Positions 56,635 through 63,232 of a stretch of DNA of 64,000 nt are shown here, in pieces. The stretch lies in assembly GCA_963746465.1 (NCBI GenBank), contig CAVVAY010000005.1:682001-746000 (forward strand), in the 5' to 3' direction. The position numbers were made by a program, and so were the translations under genes. This DNA comes from CAVVAY01 sp963746465 (lineage in GTDB: Bacteria; Actinomycetota; Actinomycetes; JACCUZ01). Under the pieces are notes generated by a model. The model made no database searches, had not been told where the DNA came from, and saw nothing but the letters and a program-made list of their open reading frames with translations. Numbering within the stretch: the first letter of the stretch is position 1; every line of letters begins with the position of its first letter.

Positions 56635-56650
56635 CGAACCAGGCGGTTCG
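56635..56650. repeat. Palindrome in the sepF leader
   Basis: CGAACC-AGGC-GGTTCG is a perfect 6-bp inverted repeat 29 nt before the sepF start. Half-sites CGAAC/GTTCG recall LexA, but here they are 6 nt apart instead of 4, so LexA binding is not expected. It could be a hairpin or other operator. Confidence 0.5.
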
Positions 56651-56678
56651 TCCCACCCCGAGCGGAGGGCAGTCAGGC

Positions 56679-57197
56679 ATGGCCGGCGCGATGCGTAAAG
56701 CGATGGTCTACCTCGGCCTCGTCGAGGAGGACGAACGGTACGACTACGACGACTACGACCAGTACGACGCCGACGGGCGCGACGGCGAGCACGAGGGCCG
56801 CGTTCCCGGCGGCGGCCACCACCGCACCGTCGGCGCGACAGCGCTGCGTGAGGACCGGCACGCCGCGGTCGCCACGATGCCGGACCGCCGGCCGTCGGCG
56901 CAGTCCTCGGTGCGTTCGTTCGACCGGATCACCACGATCCACCCGCGCACCTATAACGAGGCCAAGCAGATCGGCGAGAGCTTCCGCGACAGCACGCCGG
57001 TCATCATGAACCTGTCGGACATGGACGACTCCGACGCGAAGCGACTGGTCGACTTCGCCGCCGGGCTCGTCTTCGGGCTTCGGGGCACCATCGAGCGGGT
57101 CACCAACAAGGTCTTCCTGCTCTCCCCGGCCGACGTCACCGTCACCGCCGAGGACAAGGCGCGGATGGCCGAGAGCGGCTTCTTCAACCAGAGCTAG
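56679..57197 (+). CDS. sepF: Cell division protein SepF
   Basis: SepF anchors FtsZ to the membrane and is essential in actinobacteria, which lack FtsA. The 172-residue protein starts with an amphipathic membrane-binding helix (MAGAMRKAMVYLGLVEEDE), continues with a Tyr/Asp-rich acidic linker, and ends with the SepF core (ITTIHPRTYNEAKQIGESFRDSTPVIMNLSDMDDSDAKRLVDFAAGLVFGLRGTIERVTNKVFLLSPADV). ATG 56679 keeps the extra four residues; GGAGGGC lies 11 nt upstream. An ATG at 56691 is possible. Confidence 0.94.
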   Translation: MAGAMRKAMVYLGLVEEDERYDYDDYDQYDADGRDGEHEGRVPGGGHHRTVGATALREDRHAAVATMPDRRPSAQSSVRSFDRITTIHPRTYNEAKQIGESFRDSTPVIMNLSDMDDSDAKRLVDFAAGLVFGLRGTIERVTNKVFLLSPADVTVTAEDKARMAESGFFNQS

Positions 57198-57206
57198 GCT
57201 GACCCG

Positions 57207-57245
57207 GTGGAGCAGGCGCGACGAGTCGAGGTGCACCCGCGGTGA
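57207..57245 (+). other. Possible leaderless mini-ORF coupled to yggT
   Basis: TAGGCT (which begins with the sepF stop codon) ends 6 nt before GTG 57207. This GTG opens a 12-codon frame VEQARRVEVHPR whose TGA overlaps the yggT start by 4 nt. It could be a leader peptide that couples translation to yggT. It could equally be chance, since yggT has its own GAGGTG ribosome site. Confidence 0.35.
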
Positions 57246-57538
57246 CACGTGGGCCCATCGGCGACCTGGTCTACCTCCTGCTCTGGCTGTTCTTCGTGCT
57301 GATGATCGCCCGGCTGGTGCTCGACTACATCCAGATGTTCGCCCGCTCGTGGCGCCCGACCGGCCCGCTGCTGGTCGTCGCCGAAGTGATCTACACGGTC
57401 ACCGACCCGCCGCTGAAGGCGCTGCGCCGGGTCATCCCGCCGCTGCGGCTCGGATCCATCACGCTGGACCTGTCGTTCCTGGTGCTCCTGGTGCTGGTGC
57501 AGATCGCGATCTACCTCACATATTTCATCCCCGTCTGA
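57242..57538 (+). CDS. YggT family membrane protein
   Basis: This 98-residue protein has two membrane helices (LVYLLLWLFFVLMIARLVLDYI and LGSITLDLSFLVLLVLVQIAIYLTYF) flanking the YggT loop SWRPTGPLLVVAEVIYTVTDPPLKALRRVIPPLR. It lies between sepF and wag31 as Rv2146c does. Function is unproven, perhaps in osmotic or division-site membrane organisation. GTG 57242 is preceded by GAGGTG. Confidence 0.92.
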   Translation: MTRGPIGDLVYLLLWLFFVLMIARLVLDYIQMFARSWRPTGPLLVVAEVIYTVTDPPLKALRRVIPPLRLGSITLDLSFLVLLVLVQIAIYLTYFIPV

Positions 57539-57661
57539 CAGGCTCCCCGACGTCTTCCCGCGCGCCGCGGTTCGACCGCGTGCGCGTGATGGTGGATGAT
57601 TTCGGTTGGAGCAGGACCGCACGACCCGAACGACTGACGACTAGCGAGGAGACTCGACGCC

Positions 57662-58516
57662 ATGCCGCTGACCCCTGAGGACGTGGCCAACAAGCAGTTC
57701 ACGAGTACCCGGCTCAAGCCTGGCTACGACGAGACCGAGGTCGACGAGTTCCTCGACGAGGTAGAGGCCGAGCTCACCCGTCTCTACCGCGAGAACGACG
57801 AGCTGCGGTCCCAGCTGGCTGCGGCCGGCAGCGCGGCCCCCGCCGCCCAGGCACCGGCCGCCCAGGCGCTTCCGGCCCAGGCCGCGGCACCGGCCGAGCC
57901 GGACCCGGCGCTGCTGCGGGAGAACGAGGACCTCAAGGCCCGGCTGGCCGCCACCCAGCGCCAGCTCGCCGAGGCAGCCAACCGCCCCGCTCCGCAGGCC
58001 CCGGCCGCCCAGGCACCGCCGGCCGCCGCGCCGAGCGCGCCGTCCGAGACCGCGACCGGCATCCTGGCCCTCGCGCAGCGCACTGCCGACGAGCACATCG
58101 CCGAGGCCCGCACCCAGGCCGACCGCATCGTCGGCGAGGCCCGCACCCGGGCCGAGCAGCTCAAGCGGGAGGGCGAGGACAAGCACCGGCAGATGATCGG
58201 CTCGCTGGAGACCGAGCGGTCCGCCCTCGAGCGCGAGGTCGAGAAGCTGCGGTCCTTCGAGCGCGAGTACCGCAGCCGGCTCAAGTCCTACCTGGAGGGC
58301 CAGCTGCGCGAGCTCGACGGGCGCACCAGCGAGGCCCCGGCCGGCCAGGCCGCAGCCCCGCAGGGGCAGGGCCAGCCGGCGCCGCAGGGTCAGGGTCAGC
58401 AGGCCCCGCAGGGCCAGCAGCCCGGCCAGGCCGCCCCGGCTCGCAGCCCGTTCGCCCCCGGCGCACCTGTCGGCGACCAGGCGCCTAGCGGCCCGCCGCA
58501 GCAGCCGCAGGGCTGA
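57662..58516 (+). CDS. wag31: Polar growth protein DivIVA/Wag31
   Basis: Wag31 directs polar cell wall growth in actinomycetes. The 284-residue protein has the conserved N-terminal DivIVA domain LTPEDVANKQFTSTRLKPGYDETEVDEFLDEVEAELTRLYREND, then Ala/Pro-Gln-rich stretches around a coiled coil (ALLRENEDLKARLAATQRQLAEAA), a long second coiled coil (QRTADEHIAEARTQADRIVGEARTRAEQLKREGEDKHRQMIGSLETERSALEREVEKLRSFEREYRSRLKSYLEGQLREL), and a Gly/Pro/Gln tail. GAGGAG is upstream of ATG 57662. The promoter is not clear from the 123-nt gap. Confidence 0.95.
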   Translation: MPLTPEDVANKQFTSTRLKPGYDETEVDEFLDEVEAELTRLYRENDELRSQLAAAGSAAPAAQAPAAQALPAQAAAPAEPDPALLRENEDLKARLAATQRQLAEAANRPAPQAPAAQAPPAAAPSAPSETATGILALAQRTADEHIAEARTQADRIVGEARTRAEQLKREGEDKHRQMIGSLETERSALEREVEKLRSFEREYRSRLKSYLEGQLRELDGRTSEAPAGQAAAPQGQGQPAPQGQGQQAPQGQQPGQAAPARSPFAPGAPVGDQAPSGPPQQPQG

Positions 58517-58544
58517 GCGGGCCGCCGAGACCCGCGGACAGCTC

Positions 58545-58596
58545 CGGACACCACGACGCCGGCGAACCCTGCAGGGTTCGCCGGCGTCGTCGTGTC
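58545..58596. terminator. Terminator between wag31 and the convergent hypothetical gene
   Basis: A perfect 17-bp stem (58552-58568 with 58573-58589) with loop TGCA extends by six further pairs past one mismatch to 58545-58596. Placed between convergent genes, it can end transcription from both sides. Confidence 0.9.
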
Positions 58597-58624
58597 CCCG
58601 TCCTCGCGGACAGGGGCGGGGGGT

Positions 58625-59107
58625 CTAGCTGGCGGCGGTCGCCAGGCGGCGGAACGGGTCACGGGGCGGCGGGACCGGCAGCGAGATCCGGTTGCCGTCG
58701 GCGGGCAGGCCGCCGAGGGCCAGCACCTTGGTCATGATCGACAGCGTGGTCACGCCGGCCTCGACGCCGGCCTGGGTCACCATCACCCGGTAGATCGTCA
58801 CGTAGTGCTTGGCCGGGGTGTCGTAGCTCCAGTCGACCGAGCCGAGGTGCACGGCGGTGCCATGGGTGCCGTTGGGGCCGTTGAACGGTCCGTCCCAGAC
58901 CTGGATGCCGGCCGGGCCGGCCGAGTAGCAGCCCCCGAGCCCGACGTCCTGGCGGGCAGCGACCGCGAGCAGCTCGCGGGACTCACGTTCGGCGAGCACG
59001 AGGGACGGGCGGACGTGACTGGCCAGCGCGGGGACGGCGATCGCGCCGTCCTTCAGCTTGAGGCCGTTCACCGACGGTCCACCCAGCGGTACGACGTGCA
59101 GCGGCAC
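58625..59107 (-). CDS. Conserved hypothetical protein (unrecognised)
   Basis: This 160-residue protein has no clear signal peptide or membrane helix. It starts PLHVVPLGGPSVNGLKLKDGAIAVPALASHVRPSLVLAERESRELLAVAARQDVGLGGCYSAGPAGIQVWDGPFNGPNGTHGTAVHLGSVDWSYDTPAKHYVTIYRVMVT, with a Gly/Asn-rich middle and one Cys. I recognise no family. GGAGGT lies 5 nt before GTG 59107, so it is probably real. Its direction matches ileS, and the 193-nt gap between them holds no clear terminator. Confidence 0.7.
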   Translation of the reverse strand: MPLHVVPLGGPSVNGLKLKDGAIAVPALASHVRPSLVLAERESRELLAVAARQDVGLGGCYSAGPAGIQVWDGPFNGPNGTHGTAVHLGSVDWSYDTPAKHYVTIYRVMVTQAGVEAGVTTLSIMTKVLALGGLPADGNRISLPVPPPRDPFRRLATAAS

Positions 59108-59300
59108 GGCAGACCTCCGATGCCCTCATGGCCGGGCCGCCGTGGCGGGTGCCCCGGCGACTGCTCCAGCCTTCGCAGCAAGTATCGGTCCGGGGACCAC
59201 CCTTCCTTCACTACGCCAGGCGGGTGAATCACCGTAACGCCACGTTCGCACGCGGGGAACAGCCCGCCGGTGACCCCTCTGTGGCCAAGTCTTTACCGGA

Positions 59301-62300
59301 TCACTGGGCCGTCCGGGTGAGGGTGAAGCTCAGGCCGAGGTCCGCACCGTCGTGCACCGGGCCGTCGCCGAGCCCCTCCTCGAAGCTGGTCGCCAGCACC
59401 TCGGCGGCCACCAGGGCACCGTGCTCCCGCAGCGCGTCGGCCAGCTCGCCGGTCGCCTGCCACCTCAGCGTGACCCGGTCGGTCACCTCCAGACCCGAGG
59501 TCTTGCGGGCCTCCTGCACCAGGCGCACCACCTCCCGGGCCAGCCCGGCGCGGCGCAGCTCCGGGGTGATGTCGAGGTCGAGCGCGACCGTCTCGCCTGC
59601 CTCGGTGGCCACCGCCCAGCCCTCTCGAGGGGTCTCGGTGAGCAGCACCTCGTCGGCCGACACCTCGACCTCCTCGCCGTCGACCGCGACCGTCGCAGTG
59701 CCGGCCGACCGCAGCGCGACGGCCAGCTTCCCGGCGTCGGCCGCGGCGATGGCGGCGGCGACCACCGGGGTCCGGGTGCCGAACCGCCGGCCGAGGGCGC
59801 GGAAGTTCCCCTTGGCGCTGCGGTCGACGAGCTCGCCGGACAGCTCGTCGAAGCCGTGCACGTTGAGCTCCTCGGCGACCTGGTCGCGCAGCTCGTCGGG
59901 CAGTGCCGTCCAGCCGGGGGCACCGACCAGCGCCCGGCCGAGCGGCTGGCGGTTGCGCACCTTGGACCCGGCCCGGGCCGACCGGCCGAGCTCCACGACC
60001 CGGCGCACCAGCGCCACCTGCTCGGCGAGGTCGTCGTCGACCAGGGCCCCGTCGACCTGGGGCCAGGCGGCCAGGTGCACCGAGTCGGGCACCTCCGGCC
60101 ACACCGGGCGCATGACGTCCTGCCAGACCCGCTCGGTGACGAACGGCACGATCGGCGCGAGCAGCAGCGTCACGACGTACAGGCACTCGTGCAGGGTGGC
60201 CAGCGCCGAGGGGTCGCCCTCCCAGAACCGGCGTCGGGACCGCCGCACGTACCAGTTCGACATCGCGTCGACGTGGTCGGCGAGCAGCCGGCCGGCCCGC
60301 GGCGTGTCGAAGCCCTCCATGGCGGCCGTCACCTGCTGCACGAGCCGGTGCGTCTCCGAGAGCAGCCACCGGTCCAGCAGCGGGCGCTCGGCCACCGCCG
60401 GCGCAGCGCTCGTCAGCGGTGACCAGTCGTTCGCGTTGCCGTACAGGGTGAGGAACGAGGCTGTGTTCCAGTAGGTCAGCAGCGTCTTGCGGACGATCTC
60501 CTGCAGCACCCCGTGGCCGAACCGCCGCTGCAGCCAGGGCGACCCGCTTGCGGCCATGAACCACCGCAGGGCGTCCGCGCCGTGCTGCTCCATCAGTGGC
60601 ATCGGCTCCAGCACGTTGCCCAGGTGCTTGCTCATCTTGCGTCTGTCCTCGGCGACGATGTGGCCGAGGCAGAGCACGTTCTCGTACGACGAGCGGCCGT
60701 GCACGATCGTGTTGACCGCCATCAGCGTGTAGAACCAGCCGCGGGTCTGGTCGATGGCCTCGCAGATGAACTGCGCCGGGAACGCGGCCTCGAAGCGCTC
60801 GACCGAGCCCTCCGCGTGCGGATATCCCCACTGGGCGAACGGCATCGAGCCGGAGTCGTACCAGGCGTCGATGACCTCGGGCACCCGTCGCTGGGTACCT
60901 CCGCAGGAGGCGCAGGTGAGGACGACGTCGTCGACGTACGGCCGGTGCGGGTCGAGCTCGGACAGGTCCTGCCCCGCCAGCTCGCCGAGCTCGGCCAGCG
61001 AGCCGACGCACACCAGGTGGCCCGGGTCCTGCTCGCAGCGCCAGATGGGCAGCGGTGTTCCCCAGAACCGGGAGCGGGACAGGGCCCAGTCGATGTTGTT
61101 GTGCAGCCAGTCGCCGTACCGGCCCCACTTGATGTTGTCGGGGAACCAGGTGGTGCGCTCGTTCTCGGCCAGCAGCGCGTCCTTGACCTGGGTGGTGCGC
61201 ACGTACCACGACGGCTGGGCGTAGTAGAGCAGGGCGGTGTGGCAGCGCCAGCAGTGCGGGTAGGCGTGCTCGAAGGCGAGGTGGCGGAACAGCAAGCCGC
61301 GCTCCTCCAGGTCGCGCACCAGCTTCTTGTCCGCGTGCTTGAAGAACTCGCCGCCGACCAGGCGCACCGAGGGGTCGAAGTGGCCGTCCGGAAGGACCGG
61401 GTTGACCACCGGGAGCCCGTAGACGCGGCTGACGGCCAGGTCCTCGGCGCCGAAGGCCGGCGACTGGTGCACCAGGCCGGTGCCGTCGTCGGTGGTCACG
61501 TAGTCGGCGAGCACGACGTAGTGACCGTCGGGCGTCCCGTCGTCCCGCGTCGGCCAGTCGACCAGGTCGAACGGTCGCTGGTAGGTCCACCGCTCCATCT
61601 CCGCGCCGGGAAACGTCGCGGTCACCGTCCAGCCGTCGCCGAGCGCGGCGGACAGCAGCGGCTCGGCGACGATCAGGGTCTCCGTTCCGTCGCTGGCGGC
61701 CACGTAACTGACGTCCGGGCGGACGGCGACCGCGGTGTTCGACACCAGCGTCCAGGGCGTCGTGGTCCAGACCAGCAGCGCCGCGCTGCCGGCGTACGGG
61801 CCGCTGGTGAGCGGGAGGCGCACGTAGACCGAGGGGTCGACGACCGTCTCGTAGCCCTGGGCGAGCTCGTGGTCGGACAGCCCGGTGCCGCAGCGCGGGC
61901 AGTACGGCGCCACCCGGTGGTCCTGGGCCAGCAGCCCCTTGTCGAAGATCTGCTTCAGCGACCACCACACGCTCTGCACGTACGCCGGGTCCATCGTCCG
62001 GTACGGGTCCGAGAGGTCGACCCAGTAGCCCATCCGCTCGGTCATCGCCTCGAACTCGCCGACGTGCCGGAGAACGGACTCGCGGCACCTCGCGTTGAAC
62101 TCGGCCACCCCGTAGGCCTCGATGTCGCCCTTGCCGCGGAAGCCGAGCTCCTTCTCGATGGCGATCTCGACCGGAAGCCCGTGGCAGTCCCAGCCCGCCT
62201 TGCGGACCACGTGACGTCCCTGCATGGTCTTGAACCGCGGGAAGACGTCCTTGAAGACCCTGGCCTCGACGTGGTGGACGCCCGGCATCCCGTTGGCCGT

Positions 62301-62465
62301 GGGGGGACCCTCGTAGAAGGTCCACGGCTTCCCGCCGGCGGTCTGCTCAAGGCTGGTGGCGAAGGTGTCGTTCTCGTGCCAGAACGCCAGGATGTCGCGC
62401 TCCATCGCCGGCAGGTCGACCTGCGGCGGGACGGCGCGGTAGCGGGCGGGCTGTTCCTGCGGCAC
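59301..62465 (-). CDS. ileS: Isoleucyl-tRNA synthetase (type 2, about 1054 aa)
   Basis: IleRS charges tRNA-Ile and edits valine. The 1054-residue class I enzyme has the HIGH-type motif PPTANGMPGVHHVEAR, the editing domain with LLVWTTTPWTLVSNTAVAV, the SAMP-like region GWFYTLMAVNT, and the KMSKS motif RRKMSKHLGNV. Length and KMSKH indicate the eukaryote-like type 2, which in M. tuberculosis is naturally mupirocin-insensitive. GTG 62465 follows AAGGAG by 8 nt. That ribosome site lies inside a T-box sequester helix, so translation is expected to respond to uncharged tRNA-Ile. Confidence 0.96.
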   Translation of the reverse strand: MPQEQPARYRAVPPQVDLPAMERDILAFWHENDTFATSLEQTAGGKPWTFYEGPPTANGMPGVHHVEARVFKDVFPRFKTMQGRHVVRKAGWDCHGLPVEIAIEKELGFRGKGDIEAYGVAEFNARCRESVLRHVGEFEAMTERMGYWVDLSDPYRTMDPAYVQSVWWSLKQIFDKGLLAQDHRVAPYCPRCGTGLSDHELAQGYETVVDPSVYVRLPLTSGPYAGSAALLVWTTTPWTLVSNTAVAVRPDVSYVAASDGTETLIVAEPLLSAALGDGWTVTATFPGAEMERWTYQRPFDLVDWPTRDDGTPDGHYVVLADYVTTDDGTGLVHQSPAFGAEDLAVSRVYGLPVVNPVLPDGHFDPSVRLVGGEFFKHADKKLVRDLEERGLLFRHLAFEHAYPHCWRCHTALLYYAQPSWYVRTTQVKDALLAENERTTWFPDNIKWGRYGDWLHNNIDWALSRSRFWGTPLPIWRCEQDPGHLVCVGSLAELGELAGQDLSELDPHRPYVDDVVLTCASCGGTQRRVPEVIDAWYDSGSMPFAQWGYPHAEGSVERFEAAFPAQFICEAIDQTRGWFYTLMAVNTIVHGRSSYENVLCLGHIVAEDRRKMSKHLGNVLEPMPLMEQHGADALRWFMAASGSPWLQRRFGHGVLQEIVRKTLLTYWNTASFLTLYGNANDWSPLTSAAPAVAERPLLDRWLLSETHRLVQQVTAAMEGFDTPRAGRLLADHVDAMSNWYVRRSRRRFWEGDPSALATLHECLYVVTLLLAPIVPFVTERVWQDVMRPVWPEVPDSVHLAAWPQVDGALVDDDLAEQVALVRRVVELGRSARAGSKVRNRQPLGRALVGAPGWTALPDELRDQVAEELNVHGFDELSGELVDRSAKGNFRALGRRFGTRTPVVAAAIAAADAGKLAVALRSAGTATVAVDGEEVEVSADEVLLTETPREGWAVATEAGETVALDLDITPELRRAGLAREVVRLVQEARKTSGLEVTDRVTLRWQATGELADALREHGALVAAEVLATSFEEGLGDGPVHDGADLGLSFTLTRTAQ

Positions 62466-62675
62466 GGCGGGTGCTCCTTCGGCTCACGTCGAACTCGGCC
62501 GAAGGGACGAGGCCAGGGTGCGGCCCCGCGGTACCACCCTCCTTGGTCGCCTCGGACGGCCGGCGACCCGCTCGGTTGTGCGCCTGCTGCCGGTTCTAGT
62601 TGCCCGCCGCCGGGTCGCGGTGGGCTTTCTTCCGGCGGCTCGGGGGTGATGGCCCCGTCGTCACCTGCAGGTACG
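62466..62675 (-). ncRNA. ileS T-box riboswitch (translational)
   Basis: The leader holds a perfect T-box sequence AGGGTGGTACCGCG (minus strand 62540-62527). Near the 5' end a short Stem I-like hairpin carries AUC (62650-62648), an isoleucine specifier codon, within GGGGCCAUCACC. CCTTCGGC (minus strand coordinates 62505-62498 complement) can pair with GCCGAAGG around the ribosome site (62483-62476), hiding the Shine-Dalgarno. Uncharged tRNA-Ile binding should free it. Actinobacterial ileS T-boxes are known to be translational. TAGAGT at 62687-62682 is a likely -10. Confidence 0.93.
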
Positions 62676-62681
62676 TCGACA

Positions 62682-62687
62682 ACTCTA
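62682..62687 (-). promoter_or_regulatory. -10 hexamer for the ileS T-box leader
   Basis: On the minus strand TAGAGT lies about 7 nt before the predicted leader start near 62675. A convincing -35 box is not visible upstream. Confidence 0.5.
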
Positions 62688-62736
62688 CCGGCGCGAGGCA
62701 ACCGAGATCGGTCGCCGGTGCGCGGACCCGCCGGCG

Positions 62737-62829
62737 CTAGAAGGGCAGGCGGCGGCCGGCGGGGGACCTGAGGTCCAGCGGCGCCGGCCGCGGCCGCTGG
62801 GAGCTCTTCACGATCTGTTGCTGGCGCAT
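62737..62829 (-). CDS. Small basic protein (30 aa), second of a tandem pair
   Basis: ATG 62829 opens a 30-codon frame, MRQQQIVKSSQRPRPAPLDL then RSPAGRRLPF. GGGAG lies about 7 nt upstream. It starts 13 nt after the stop of the 32-codon frame at 62843-62941. The peptide is basic and Pro-rich, with no known motif. Coding is plausible because of the ribosome site and pairing but is unproven. Composition alone cannot separate it from noncoding sequence. Confidence 0.4.
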   Translation of the reverse strand: MRQQQIVKSSQRPRPAPLDLRSPAGRRLPF

Positions 62830-62842
62830 GGTCGGCTCCCGG

Positions 62843-62941
62843 TCAGGCGCGGTGCGCACGAAGGCGTGCGAGCCGACTGCGGCGACGGTTGTTCTCGGAC
62901 AGGTCGGAGACGATCTGGCGGGCGAGTGCGTAGCTGAACAT
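62843..62941 (-). CDS. Small basic protein (32 aa), first of a tandem pair
   Basis: ATG 62941 follows CAGGAG by 6-7 nt and encodes a 32-residue peptide, FSYALARQIVSDLSENNRRR then SRLARLRAHRA. It looks like one amphipathic helix with a basic C-terminus. TACGTT, about 45 nt upstream on the minus strand, could be a -10. It shares the context GGAGCC-ACCATG with the second frame. Small-protein calls of this size are uncertain. Confidence 0.45.
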   Translation of the reverse strand: MFSYALARQIVSDLSENNRRRSRLARLRAHRA

Positions 62942-63148
62942 GGTGGGCTCCTGGCTGCGTGGCGCTCGTTCGGACAGCTCTGAACGTAGGCGCGGCGCGG
63001 GTCCGCGACGACAGGGCAGGCACTACACCTGCGGGGGGCTGGCACCCCTGTCTGCCTGGGCTTGACCGCATGCCCGGCACCCGGCCCGCAGCGGCGCTGC
63101 CCGAGGGATGAGCCGCAGGTCAGGGCGGTGCCGGCCCGGCGCGCCCAT

Positions 63149-63177
63149 TTGTCCCGAGCCCGCGTGCCACCTATCCT
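63149..63177 (+). promoter_or_regulatory. Promoter of the Lys/Ala-repeat gene
   Basis: TTGTCC (63149-63154), a 17-nt spacer and TATCCT (63172-63177) give good sigma-70 spacing. Transcription would start near 63184, about 50 nt before the ATG. Confidence 0.6.
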
Positions 63178-63189
63178 CTCGCACACCAT

Positions 63190-63207
63190 TCGTGACCTTG
63201 ATCACGA
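63190..63207. promoter_or_regulatory. Candidate CRP-family operator
   Basis: TCGTGA-CCTTGA-TCACGA has perfect 6-bp arms and the GTGA-N6-TCAC geometry of CRP/GlxR-type sites. It lies just downstream of the predicted start of transcription, where a bound regulator would repress. Confidence 0.55.
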
Positions 63208-63232
63208 CGTGAGGGCAGGCGAGGGAGCCGAG

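Noticed and set aside
56634..56651. LexA box before sepF
   Set aside because: CGAAC and GTTCG half-sites are separated by 6 nt rather than the required 4.
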